Of a DNA stretch of 64,000 nt, positions 53,510 to 64,000 are shown piece after piece (within the stretch, counting starts at the first letter, position 1; each line of letters starts with the position of its first letter). The DNA is from Acanthococcus lagerstroemiae (Eukaryota; Arthropoda; Insecta; Hemiptera; Eriococcidae): assembly GCA_031841125.1 (NCBI GenBank), contig CM063112.1:31274603-31338602 (forward strand), written 5' to 3'. A program made the translations under genes and the position numbers. Below the pieces are notes generated by a model. That model had not been told where the DNA came from, made no database searches, and saw nothing but the letters and a program-made list of their open reading frames with translations.

Positions 53510-56500
53510 TTTTATCAGCATTTTTGATTTTTTCGAATTTTGAAAATTTCTCCATACCAGATATCATGTCCGTGTTGGCGCGAAAAAAATGTTCGGAGAC
53601 CGTCAGCGTTGGCGCTTGAGCTAATTTCTCAATTTTTATAGACGAATTCGAAGCCGTTGTCAAAATTGAGCTACAGTCAATTTTTGACCCATTTTGACCA
53701 CATGTTTACACACGGAAGATCGCCGCCAAATTTCAACACCGAATTCAACCTCAGCGTGAAGAAGTGAGTCAAAAACAGTCTTTAATTCAGAATTTTTTCT
53801 TTCGAATTTCGGAAGTTTCTCCATAAGATACATCATGTCTTTTCTGGCGTGAAAAAATTTTCGGTGAGCGTCGGCGCCAGCGCTGGTGCTAAGAATTCGA
53901 ATCCGTGTTTAAAATTAAGCTAGAGCCATTTTTTGACACATTTTGACCAGATTTTCGAGTGTATCTCGGAAACGGGGCGTCGCCGCCGAATTTCAACACC
54001 AAATTCGAACTCAGCGTAAAAAATTGAGTTTATTTCAGAATTTTTGATTTTTTCGAATTTTGGAAATTCCTCCATAGGATACACATCATGTCTTTTCTGG
54101 CGTGAAAATATTTTCGGAAAGCGTCGGCATTGGCGCTGGTGCTAATTTCTCAATTTTTCGAGACGAATTCGAATCCGTTGTCAAAATTGAACTGGAGTCA
54201 TTTATTGAAACACTGACCCATTTCCACCTCATTTTCGAGTGTATTTCGGAACCGGAACATCGCTGCCGATTTTCAACACCGAATTCGAAGTCTGCGTGAA
54301 AGATTGTGTCAAAAACAATCTTTAAATCAGAATTTTCGATCTTATCAAAATTTGAAAATTTCTCCATACCTACATCATGTCTTTTTAGGGCGAAAAATTT
54401 TCGGAGACCGTCAGCGTCGGCGCTCGTGCTAGTTACTCAATCTTTAGAGACGAATTCGAATCCGTTGTAAAAATTGAGCTGGAGTCATTCTTTGACACAT
54501 TTTGACCCATGTTGACCACATTTTCGAGTATCTCTCGGAATCGAAGCATCGCCGCCGAATATCAACCCCGAAATCGTACTCACTGTGAAAAATTGAGTAT
54601 AAAGCACTCTTCAATTCAGCATTTTTGATTTTATCGAATTTCGAAAATTTTGCCTTATTTCATGTCCTTTTTGGGGCGGAAGATTTTTCGAAGAGCGTCG
54701 ACGTGGGCGCTGGTGCTATTAATTACTCATATTTTCGAGACGAATTTGAATCCCTTGTCAAAATTGAGCTAGGGTCAATCTTTGACCCATTTTGACCACA
54801 TTTTTACAACATTTTCTAGTGTATCTCGGGAACACGGAAGGTCACCGCCAAATTTCAGCACCGAATTCGACCTCAACGTGAAAAAGTGAGTCGAGAACAG
54901 TCTTCAATTCAGAATTTTTGATCTTTTCGAATCTTGGAAATTTCTTCATACTATACACCATGTCTTTTTGGGGCAGAAAAATTTTCGGAGAGCGTCGGCG
55001 CTGGTGCTAAATACTCAATTTTTCGAGACGATTTCGAATTCGTTGTCAAGATGGAGCTTGAGTCATTTTTTGACACATTTGGACCTATTTCTCCCTCATT
55101 TTCGAGTGCAATTCGGGACCGGAGCGTCACCGTCGAATTTCAACATCGAATTCGAACTAAGCGTGAAAAATTGAATCAAAAACAGTCTCTAAATCAGAAT
55201 TTTTTATTTTATCGAATTTTGAAAATTTCTGCATACACATCATGTTTTTCTTGAGGCGACTAAATTTTCGGAAAGCTTCGACGTCAGGACGGGTGCTAAT
55301 TACTCAATTTTTCGAGACGAATTCAAATCACTAGTCAAAATTGAGCTATAGTGTCATTTCTAGAACTGAATTAGCCAATTTTTCCAACTTTTTCGAGCTT
55401 ATCTAGGGAACGGAGGGTGCCCGAATCAATCATCGAATTCATACTCAGCGTGAAAAAATAAGTCGAAAACAGTCTTCAATTCAAAATTTAGTTTCTTTCG
55501 AATATTGAAAATTTCTCCATACAAATACATCACGTTTTCTTTGGGGCAAAAAACTTTTCGTAGAGCTTCGGCGTCGGCGCTGGTGCTAGTTACTCAATTT
55601 TTCGAGACGAATCCAAATCATTCGTCAAAATTCAGATAGTGTCATTTCTTGAACTGAATTGGGAAATTTTTCCGACTTCTTCGAGCTTATCTCGGGAATG
55701 GAGGATCACCGCCAACCGAATTCGAATTCGAGTCAAAAACAGTCTTTAATTCAAAATTTTTGGTTTTATCGAATTTTGAAAACTTCTCCATACCACAGAT
55801 ATCATGTCCGTGTTGGCGGGAAAAAATTTTCGGAGAGCGTCGGCTTCGGCGTCGGCGCTGGTTCTAATGACTCAATTCTTCGAGACGAATTCGAATCCGT
55901 TTGTCACAATTGAGCTAGAGTCAATTTTTGACCCATTTTGACCACATTATTACAACATTTTCCAGTGTATCTCGGAACGCGGCAGGTCGCCGCCAAATTT
56001 CAACACCGAATTCGGACTCAGCGTGAAGAAGTAAGTCACAAACAGTCTTTATTTCAGAATTTTTGATTTCTTTGAATTTTGGAAACGCTCCAGACTATAT
56101 ACATCATGCCTAGGTGTTGTGGGACGTATGGCGATGCACACATGCCAAATTGGCCCCTCAGACACCGCACCCCCGGCACCGGAAACTACCCTTTCGGGCA
56201 TCGCATCAGTACCGAGGGGATATACATCATGTCTATTTTAAGGCGAAAAATTTTCGGAGACCGTCAGCGTCGGCGCTTGGCCTAATTACTCAATTTTTCG
56301 AGACGAATTCGAATCCGTTGTCATAATTGAGCTGGAACCATTTTGTGACATATTTTGACCGATGTTGACCACATTTTCGAGTGTCTCTCAGAATCTGAAC
56401 GTCGCCGCCGAATTTCAACACCGAAATCGAACTCACCGTGAAAAATTGAGTCAAAAACTGTCTTTAATTCAGAATTTTTGATTTTACCGAATTTTAAAAA

Positions 56501-58998
56501 TTTGTCCAGACTATACATGTATACATCATGTTTTTTTTGGGGGGAAGAAAAATTTTCGGAGAGTGTCGGTTTCTACGCTCTTGCTAATTACTCGATTTAT
56601 CGCGACAAATTCGAATCGGTTGTCAAAATTGAGCTAGAGTCAATTTTTGACACATTTCGACCCACGTCGACCACATATTCGAGTGTACCTCGGGACCTGA
56701 GCGTCACCGCCGACTTTCAACATCGAATTCAAACTCAGCGTGGAAAATTGAGTCAAGAAGTATCTTTAATTCAGAATGTTTTATTTTATCGAATTTTGAA
56801 AATTTCGCCATGTCCTTTGTAGGGCGGAAAGTTGTTCGAAGAGCGTCGGCGTCGGTGCTGGTGCTAACTACTCAATTTTCGAGACGAATTCAAATCCGTC
56901 GTCGGAAGTGAGCTAGACTCATTTTTTGAACTGAATTGGCCAATTTTTCCAACTAACTTTTTCCTGTGTATCTCCGGGACGGAGCGTCGCCGCCAAATTT
57001 GGCCACCGAATTCGAATTCAGCGTGAAAGTTTGAGTTGAAAACAGTCTTCAATTCAAAATGTTGTGTCTTTCGAATTCTGAAAATTCCTCCATACTATAT
57101 ACATCATGTTTTTTCTTGGGCAATTTTCGGAGAGCTTCGGCGTCGGCGCGGTGGCTGATTACTCAATTTTTCGAGATCAATTCAAATCACTGGTCAAAAT
57201 TGAGCTAGTGTCATTTCTTGAACTGAATTGGGAAATTTTTCCGACTTCTTCGAGCTTATCTCGGGAATGGAGGATCACCGCCAACCGAATTCAAATTCGA
57301 GTCAAAAACAGTCTTTAATTCAAAATTTTTGGCTTTATCGAATTTTGAAAACTTCTCCATACCACAGATATCATGTCCGTGTTGGCGTGAAAAAATTTTC
57401 GGAGAGCGTCGGCGTCGGCGCTGCTTCTAATTACTGAATTTTTCGAGATGAATTCGAATCCGTCTGTCACAATTGAGCTAGAGTCAATTTTTGACCCATA
57501 TTGACCACATTTTTACAACATTTTCTAGTGTATCTCGGGATCGCGGAAGGTCGCCGCCAAATTTCAACACCGAATTCGAACTCAGCGTGAAGAAGTGAGT
57601 CCCAAACAGTCTTTATTTCAGAATTTTTGATTTTTCGAGTTTTGGAAACTCTCCTATTTTAAGGCGAAAAAATTTTCGGAGACCGTCAGCGTCGGCGCTC
57701 GTGCCAGCTACTCAATCCTTCGAGACGAATTCGAGTCCGTTGTAAAAATTGAGCTGGAGTCATTTTCTGACACATTTTGACCCATGTTGACCACATTTTC
57801 GAGTATCTCTCGGAATCGGAGCATCGCCGCCGAATATCAACACCAAAATCGTACCCACTGTGAAAAATTGTGTCAAAAACAATATTTAATTCAGCATTTT
57901 TGATTTTATCGAATTTCGAAAATTTTGCCTTACTTCATGGCCTTTTTGGGGCGGAAACTTTTTCGAAGAGCGTCGACGTGGGCGCTGGTGCTAATTACTC
58001 ATATTTTCAAGACCAATTCAAATCACTGTCAAAATTGAGGTAGTGTCATTTCTTGAACTGAATTGGCCAATTTTTCCAATTTTTTCGAGCTTATCTCGGG
58101 AATGGAGGATCGCCGTCAAATTTGACCACCGAATTCGAATTCTGCGAGAAAAGTCGAGTCGAAAGCAGTCGTTAATTCAAAATTTTTGGTTTTATCGAAT
58201 TTTAAAAATTTCTCCATACCAGATATCATGTCCGTGTTAGCGAGAAAAAATTTTCGGATAGCGTCGGCGTCGGCGCTGGTGCTAATTACTCAATTTTTCG
58301 AGACGAAATCGAATCGGTTGTCAAAATTGAGCTAGAGTCAATTTTTGACCCATTTTGACAACATTTTTACAACATTTTCCAGTGTATTTCGGGAACACAG
58401 AAGGTCGCCGCCAAATTTCAACACCAAATTCGACCTCACCGTGAAAAAGTGAGTCAAAAACCGTCTTTATTTCAGAATTCTTGATTTTTTCGAATTTTGG
58501 AAAATTCTCCATAAGATACATCATGTCTTTTCTGGCGTGAAAAAAATTTCGGAAAGCGTCGGCGTTGGCGCTGGTGCTAATTACTCAATTTTTCGAGGCG
58601 AATGCGAATCTGTTGTCAAAATTGAACTGGAGGCATTTATTGCCCCTTTTGCCCCTTTTCCACCTCATTTTCGCGTGTATTTCGGGACCGGAGCATCGCT
58701 GCCGATTTTCAACTCCGAATTAAAAGTCTGCGTGAAAGATTGTGTCAAAAACAGTCTTTAAATCAGAATTTTCGCTCTTATAGAAATTTGAAAATTTCTC
58801 CATACATAATGCCTTTTTTGGGGCGAAAAAATTTTCGGAGACCGTCAGCGACGGCGCTCGTGCTAGTTACTCAATTTTTCGAGACGAATTCGAATCCGTT
58901 GTAAAAATTGAGCTGGAGTCATTTTTTGACATATTTTGACCTATGTTGACCACATTTTCGAGTATCTCTCGGAATCGGAGCATCGCCACAGAATATCA
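53510..58998 (+). repeat. Satellite B, third block (~19 units)
   Basis: Same orientation and variants as the main block. 54,600-54,965 is nearly identical to 46,620-46,985, so the two arrays were probably one before the 48.19-53.51 kb material arrived. 55,640-56,095 and 57,225-57,655 repeat one another at ~1.58 kb distance, indicating a higher-order repeat of about five units. A small insert interrupts at 56,109. Confidence 0.93.
56109..56218. other. ~110 bp GC-rich insert flanked by ATATACATCATG
   Basis: ATATACATCATG (56,097-56,108) recurs as GATATACATCATG (to 56,231) on the far side of a GC-rich stretch (CCTAGGTGTTGTGGGACGTA through CAGTACCGAGGGG). Since B units already contain TATACATCATG, the flanking repeat may be a ~12 bp target duplication or a template-switch scar. 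No identity assigned. Confidence 0.5.
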
Positions 58999-59000
58999 AC

Positions 59001-59270
59001 TATCAGTCTTTTGTTTTCAGAGTGTGCCAATACACTTTTTTGTTTTTATTGTCTTTAGCGCTTTTGGCTGTTAATAGTCGAATGCGCTGTGGACAACAGA
59101 AACAAAAAAGTTAATAGGCACACCTTATCAAGTTCACTCACATTCTAACATGGACACTCTGTCAGTCTTTTTTCAAGCCTCTCATGCGTGCATTTTGCTT
59201 CTCCCACCGAAGGTGTATCCTATCTAGTCTGAGCATGGTTCCCATTTCGCAGACTCTATAGTACGCACAT
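59001..59270. mobile_element. Palindrome-bearing element, copy 2
   Basis: TATCAGTCTTTTGTTTTCAG at 59,001 starts similarity to 53,202. The 104 bp palindrome occupies 59,021-59,124 with a few substitutions. The left GGTGCGTA terminus is missing; the right ...AGTACGCAC is kept. Immediately after, 26 bp (TTTTTTCTTTTTTGGACG...) not in copy 1 precede the shared TTTTACGGTTCCGTATTATT, so homology extends to about 59,315. The two copies bracket the third satellite B block in direct orientation. Confidence 0.65.
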
Positions 59271-59315
59271 TTTTTCTTTTTTGGACGTTTGCTTTTTTAC
59301 GGTTCCGTATTATTA

Positions 59316-60220
59316 TTAATTTTTTAAATTTTTCTTTATTATCATTTTTTAAATGCTATCTCACCGAAAAATTCAAACTGATGTATACTTTTTTCTGTTC
59401 GAAGCCATGCGAAGAAAAGAGAAATCCAACTACACAAAATGCAATAATGAAACTTGTATTTTATCACTTCACCGTTTCCCTCCCATTTTGCCTTTTCCAG
59501 TACTAGTTTTTTTCCTTTTTTGCAGATGCTGCCAGAAAATCAAATCATTTAATGTACGTGAGTATTGTAAATCTTAGAGACCAAACACACTTTTATATTT
59601 TAATCTTTGTTGTTATTTTAAGTTTTATCGGCGATTTTAATGTCATATATTATCAGTCGACACACTAGACGAAATTGATGTGTTTGTTTCGCGTATAACT
59701 GGAAGCCGCATTTCGTGTACGTACCATTTTTTAAAATCACTTCGTGTGGTTTAAACATAATGTTGTGAGTGTTTAATTTATTCCCGCCTTATATCTTCCT
59801 CAGTGATAGTCGACAATGGTTGTTATGTTTGTAATAAATTGTGATTGGTTGTTGAAAATAGTTTACTTACTTGTAAATCGATGGATTTTTCAAGGATGGA
59901 TGATTGATAGAAAGATTTTTTCATGCATACCGAACATTTTTTAATTACAATTATTTTGCTGCAATTTTTTTTTAAATGTAGTAATGAACATATTTTCCCA
60001 GTTTTTGTTGCCACGTAGCAACTCGCCAGATTTCGACCTAGGCCAGTTTTTCGGCCAGAAGTGAAGAGGGCTAAGACAGCTCTAGCAGCCTTCCCGATGT
60101 CTCTGAGGTAATTCTCGAAAGGGCGGATTCCAGGGCTCGGGTTGAGAGCTAATTAGAAAAGAAGGAGGCAACGAAGTATGGAACCGAACTGATGTGAAGA
60201 AAAATGTTATAAACTCATAC
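59316..60220. other. AT-rich unassigned sequence
   Basis: No repeat, RNA gene or convincing coding region. A 74-codon plus frame at 59,353-59,577 ('CNNETCILSLHRFPPILPFP') is unsupported by any family resemblance. Confidence 0.35.
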
Positions 60221-60608
60221 TCATAGGGCTGTCATTTGTCATACTCTGTTACTTGAGTTTTGTGAATTGAGCCTGGCTATTCGGCCCGTATTCTCAAGGA
60301 ACTCCCATGACAGAGTATGCTAACAGTCATAGTTATTTACCATACTCTCTTATTCGATTTTTGTAGAGGTCTCTGTACCAAGTACTACACATTTCAATGA
60401 TAGAGTATGCTAACGTTCATGAAATTTTGGGAATTAACTCTGCAGGCTGTATTCAGGTTCTAAAGTCTGGACGGCCATTTCGTTTCCGAACTAGGCCGAA
60501 CATCCTTCAGCAACAAAATGGCAGAGGAAATCACCTCTGCCATCTGTTAACGTAGTATAATTTTACACAGGTATATTTGTCAGACTCTCTTCATAAAAAT
60601 CGAGTAAG
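60221..60608. repeat. Fragments of the satellite C founder element and a 10 bp hairpin
   Basis: CATACTCTG (60,240), AGAGTATGCTAAC (60,313), CATACTCTC (60,343) and AGAGTATGCTAACG (60,403) are the element's terminal motif in alternating orientations. A perfect hairpin ATGGCAGAGG-AAATCA-CCTCTGCCAT lies at 60,518-60,543. Confidence 0.5.
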
Positions 60609-60851
60609 AGAGTATGCTAAATGACTGTTGAGAGTAGGGACTCCATAAATTAATGAGGAGTTATCTGTCAAAAGAGCCTCTGACAAACAGATGCCCTTTT
60701 TGCGGATATGCTGATTTGAATACAGACACAGATATACTCATCCGCCATTTTTGTGCCCAAATTATAACAAAAATTCCTGATTTTAGCGGATAATGGCGGA
60801 ATAGTGAACAAGAGTTGATTTTACTAAATTTGACGGCCGTTAGCATACTCT
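60609..60851. mobile_element. Unamplified TIR element, founder form of satellite C
   Basis: AGAGTATGCTAA at 60,609-60,620 and TTAGCATACTCT at 60,840-60,851 bound a single core unit (GAGTTATCTGTCAAAAGAGC ... CCGCCATTTTTGTGCC ... ATGGCGGAATAGTGAACAAG). The core itself can fold through CGCCATTTT / AAAATGGCG. A 61-codon minus frame (60,846-60,661) is just the core translated. Confidence 0.7.
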
Positions 60852-61724
60852 GTCATGGAAATTTGTAATACAAAGACCAGACTAAGGAACCTGAATGCAA
60901 CTTGAAATAAGGCCCGAATTGCCGGACTCACTTCACCAAAATCTAGTGAGAGTATGTTAAATGACTGTTGGGAGTAATAACTCCATAAATGAGGAGTTAT
61001 CTGCCAAAAGGGCCCCTGATGAACAGGTGCCCTTCTTGCGGATATGCCAATTTAAATACGGACACAGGTATACTACCGCCATTTCTGTGCCAACATCATC
61101 ACAAAAATTTCCGAATTTAGTGAGAAAATGGCGGAATAGCAAACCCGAGATGATTTACGAAATTACTCCATAAATGAGATGTCTGGCAAAAGGGCCCCTA
61201 ACTAACAGGTGCCCTTCTTGCGGGTATGCCGATTTAAATACAGACACAGGTATACTAAACCCCCATTTTTGTGCCAACATCATCACGAAAATTCCCGAGT
61301 TTAGCGAGAAAATGCCGGAATAGCAAACCCGAGCTGATTTACAATATTACTCCATAAATGAGGCGTTATATCTGTCAAACGGCCCCTGCCTAACAGATGC
61401 CCTTCTTGCGGATATGCCGATTTAAATACAGACACAGGTATACTAATCCGCCATTTTTGTGCCAACATCATCACAAGAATTCCTGAGTTTAGCGAGAAAA
61501 TGGCGGAATAGTAAACCCGAGCTGATTTACAAAATTACTCCATAAATGAGATGTCTGGCAAAAGGGCCCCTAACTAACAGGTGCCCTTCTTGCGTATATG
61601 CCGATTTATATACAGACACAGGTATTCCAATCCGCCATTTTTGTGCCAACATCGTCACAAAACGAGTTTAGCGAGAAAATGGCGGAATAGCAACCCCGAG
61701 CTGATTTACAAAACTACACCATAA

Positions 61725-61967
61725 ATGAGGAGCTGTCTGTCAAAAGGGCCCCTAGCCTTGTTTTCCAAGGATCCGCGATTCCAGATGCGTGGTGCGCGAT
61801 GCGTTGCGGCCAGATTAATTGCAGGTCTTTCTATACATCATGTTTTTCAAGACTGCGTGAATCATGCTGAAATCAGTCCAAATCGAATTCTGCGTGTCCG
61901 TGCGGGTGATAACAAACAAATTTTCCCGGGTAGTGTGAAGGCTTGTAGTTCATTTTCTGAAATTTGA
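61725..61967 (+). other. Open frame across the array/transposon junction, not a gene
   Basis: An 80-codon frame begins in satellite C and crosses the Harbinger-like left terminus, so its first ten residues are satellite. The part inside the element has no recognised motif. It may represent 5' leader sequence of the MADF transcript. Confidence 0.2.
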
Positions 61968-62419
61968 ACATTATTAACGCCATTTCGTGAAATTATTATT
62001 CTGTAGCGGCTATTCCTGCTCTAGAGTATTCACAGTTTCTGTAAATTGTCCTATTAAAGTATATTTTTAAGTGTCGCGTGCCGATTGTTTGCTTCCAGAT
62101 AAATGGCACCATTCAGTTCGTTCGAGGACGAGTTACTAATTGAAAGTGTGAAACTTCACAAAGTGTTATACGACGCATCCAGAAAATCGTATAATTCGCT
62201 CAGTAAACATTTTGAGCGTTTCATTTTGTTAGCTCAATGTAATGGCAATCCAATTTTCATCTTCTTCTTCACACATTTTGAGATACAATATTAATTTTTC
62301 ATTTATCGGTATCATTTTTCGAGAGCCAACCTTGCGGGAAACAGCTATAGTTCCTGTTGGAGAAGCACGTGGAGTCGTGGTCCACGCATCCGTGATCACG
62401 GATCCTTGGAAAACAAGGC
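61755..62419 (+). mobile_element. PIF/Harbinger-like element (665 bp) with a MADF-type ORF
   Basis: The left end GCCTTGTTTTCCAAGGATCC and the reverse complement of the right end are the same for 20 bp and remain similar for ~38 bp (through GATGCGTGG). Flanks are CTA (61,752-61,754) and TTA (62,420-62,422). The intact array phrase GGGCCCCTAACTAACAGG gives the empty site, so a 3 bp YTA duplication with one later change is likely. Three-bp TWA-type duplications and a Myb/SANT/MADF-like second protein are hallmarks of PIF/Harbinger. No transposase frame is present, so it is a deletion derivative. Confidence 0.7.
62103..62294 (+). CDS. MADF/Myb-SANT-like N-terminal fragment
   Basis: ATG at 62,103, just after a good-looking splice acceptor (TTGTTTGCTTCCAG ending at 62,099). 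Residues 7-29, 'FEDELLIESVKLHKVLYDAS', match the start of MADF domains (first helix with E..LI..V..H..LYD). MADF proteins bind DNA; Harbinger elements encode such a partner that helps bring the transposase to element ends. The domain stops after 'RKSYNSL', where A|GTAAAC at ~62,200 could be a donor. The rest of the 63-residue frame is probably intronic. The remaining helices are missing from this 665 bp element, so the protein is incomplete here. Confidence 0.5.
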   Translation: MAPFSSFEDELLIESVKLHKVLYDASRKSYNSLSKHFERFILLAQCNGNPIFIFFFTHFEIQY

Positions 62420-63495
62420 TTAACTAACAGGTGCCCTTCTTGCGGGTATGCCGATTTAAATACAGGCACAGGTATACTAATCCGCCATTTTTGTGCCAAC
62501 ATCATCACGAAAATTCCCGAGTTTAGCGAGAAAATGGTGGAATAGCAAACCCGAGCTGATTTACAATATTACTCCATAAATGAGGAGTTATCTGTCAAAC
62601 GAGCCCCTGACTAACAGATGCCCTTCTTGCGGATATGCCGATTTATATACAGACACAGGTATACTAATCCGCCATTTTTGTGCCAACATCATCACAATTC
62701 CGAGTTTAGCGAGAAATGGCGGATAGCAAACCGAGCTGATTTTACAATTGCGTTAAATACAGACACAGTATATATCGCCATTTTTGCGCCAACATCGTCA
62801 CGAAAATTCACGAGTTTAGCGAGAAAATGGCGGAATAGCAACCCGAGCTGATTTACGAATTGCCGATTTAAATACAGACACAGGTATACTAATCCGCCAT
62901 TTTTGCGCCAACATCATCACGAAAATTCACGAGTTTAGCGAGAAAATGGCGGAATAGCAAACCCGAGCTGATTTACAAATTGCCGATTCAAATACAGACA
63001 CAGGTATATTGATCCGCCATTTTTGCGCCAACATCGTCACGAAAATTCACGAGTTTAGCGAGAAAATGGCGGAATAGCAAACCCGAGATGATTTACGAAA
63101 TTACTCCATAAATGAGATGTCTGGCAAAAGGGCCCCTAACTAACAGGTGCCCTTCTTGCGGATATGCCGAATTAAATACAGACACAGGTATACTAATCCG
63201 CCATTTTTGTGCTAACATCATCACAAGAATTCCCGAGTTTAGCGAGAAAATGGCGGAATAGTAAACCCTAGCTGATTTACGAAATTACTCCATAAATGAG
63301 GAGTTATCTGTCAAAAGGGCCCCTGAGTAACAGGTGCCCTTCTCGCGGATATGTTGATTTCAATACTGACACAGGTACACTATTCCGCCATTTTTGTGCC
63401 AGCATTATCAAATGAATGCCCGAGTTTAGCGAGAAAATGGCGGAATAGTGAACAAGAGTTGATTTTACAAAATTTGACGGCCGTTAGCATACTCT

Positions 63496-63590
63496 GTATT
63501 GGAAATTTGTAATACAGAGACCAGAATAAGATACTTTAACGTAATTTGAAATAAGAGCCAAACTGCCAGACTCTCTTCACGAAAATCGAG
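63496..63590. other. Flank between satellite C element and inverted satellite B
   Basis: Parallels 60,852-60,948 (AATTTGTAATACARAGACCA, then TTGAAATAAG), so the founder's flank was duplicated with it. It ends in CTCTTCACGAAAATCGAGTG, like 60,586-60,605. Confidence 0.5.
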
Positions 63591-64000
63591 TGAGAACTCA
63601 ATTATTCACGCTGAGTATGAATTCGATGGATCATTCGGGCACCGACCCTCCATTCCCGAGATAACCTCGAAAATGATGGAAAAATTGGCCAATTCAGTTC
63701 AAAAAATGACTAGCTCAATTTTGACGAGTGATTCTAATTGATCTCGAAAAACTGAGTAATCAGCAACCGCGCCGACGCTGAAGCTCTTCGAAAAGTTTTT
63801 TGCCAAAAAAGATATGATGGAAAGTAATAGTATGGAGGAATTTTCAAAATTCGAAAGAAACTCAATTTTGAATTGAAGACAGTTTTCGACTCAATTTTTC
63901 ACGCTGAATTCGAATTTGGTGGTAAAATTTGGCGGCGACGCTCCGTTCAGGAGATACACAGGAAAAAGTTAGTTGGAAAAATTGGCAGATTAGTTCACAA
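63591..64000 (-). repeat. Satellite B (variant B2) in inverted orientation, running off the window
   Basis: Reads as the reverse complement of the main array: CTCAATTATTCACGCTGAGT, then GGGCACCGACCCTCCATTCC, AAAATTGGCCAATTCAGTTC and CAATTTTGACGAGTGATTC. About 1.4 units are visible. Confidence 0.9.

Larger units (their letters stand above)
60949..63495. repeat. Satellite C: the same TIR element with an amplified core (~11 units)
   Basis: It starts AGAGTATGTTAA (60,949) and ends TTAGCATACTCT (63,484-63,495). Between, the core repeats with CCGCCATTT landmarks near 61,075, 61,261, 61,449, 61,630, 62,483, 62,670, 62,776, 62,895, 63,015, 63,199 and 63,384. Full units are ~185-190 bp. The three steps from 62,670 to 63,015 are only ~105-120 bp because the CTCCATAAATGAGGAGTTAT through CTTCTTGCGGATAT part is missing. 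The last unit returns to GTGAACAAGAGTTGATTTTA, as in the founder. A 665 bp transposon interrupts at 61,755. Confidence 0.85.

Noticed and set aside
56109..56218. tRNA or SINE head in the GC-rich insert
   Set aside because: I could not fit a cloverleaf or A/B boxes.
60518..60543. Rho-independent terminator at a 10 bp GC-containing hairpin
   Set aside because: Not a bacterial context and no U-tract follows. Recorded only as a hairpin.
60949..63495. CRISPR-like array
   Set aside because: Units are contiguous 105-190 bp repeats without distinct spacers, in a eukaryotic transposon context.
1..64000. Any bacterial, phage or viral gene cluster
   Set aside because: No such proteins are visible. 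Coding traces are LINE, MADF or unrecognised, and the layout is eukaryotic repeat DNA.

Overview
This is an AT-rich eukaryotic, almost certainly metazoan and probably arthropod, repeat-dense segment. I see no intact host gene, tRNA, rRNA, CRISPR array or operon-like layout. The arthropod guess rests on the mobile elements (an RTE-type LINE, a second LINE 3' end with an AAAT/AAT-type tail, a Transib-like element, a Harbinger-like element with a MADF-domain ORF) and on base composition. It is an inference, not an identification.

Three satellite families dominate. Satellite A is a ~46-48 bp unit (key motif GATGAAATTCTTCGGAAATC) at 0.2-2.3, 3.1-3.3, 48.2-49.0 and 50.4-52.3 kb. Satellite B is a ~290 bp unit with two EcoRI sites per unit, at 7.5-10.7, 26.7-27.4, 30.7-48.2 and 53.5-59.0 kb, plus a decayed stretch at 17.7-21.5 kb and an inverted piece after 63.6 kb. 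A diverged, inverted relative (B', ~315 bp) fills 11.8-14.7 and 25.9-28.7 kb. Satellite C, a 105-190 bp unit at 60.9-63.5 kb, is the internally amplified core of a small terminal-inverted-repeat element whose unamplified form lies just upstream.

A large paralogous block occurs twice: about 10.66-21.43 kb and about 22.35-34.88 kb. It carries a short protein-coding-like terminal exon (minus strand), B' repeats and an RTE LINE 3' portion. Copy 1 is shortened by a satellite junction and a frameshift. In copy 2 the exon is interrupted by a 2,341 bp element with RSS-heptamer-like ends (CACAGTG) and a perfect 5 bp target duplication CGGTG. Copy 1 supplies the exact empty site. This Transib-like insertion, itself containing a 302 bp element with an 8 bp target duplication, is the best-supported biological observation here. 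Large parts of copy 1 (14.7-21.5 kb) and of copy 2 (27.4-28.4 kb) show so many small deletions and homopolymer blocks that unpolished assembly or a false haplotypic duplication must be considered.

Other insertions include a 955 bp TA-flanked element (40.6-41.5 kb), a GC-rich hairpin-bearing insert bracketed by 91 bp direct repeats (44.2-44.8 kb), a 665 bp Harbinger-like element with a MADF-type ORF (61.8-62.4 kb), and an inverted-repeat structure enclosing satellite A (50.1-52.6 kb). The region behaves like heterochromatin or a satellite nursery in which small DNA transposons repeatedly insert into, and in one case give rise to, tandem arrays. Coordinates of satellite edges and unit counts are by eye and approximate; transposon ends and target duplications were read base by base.
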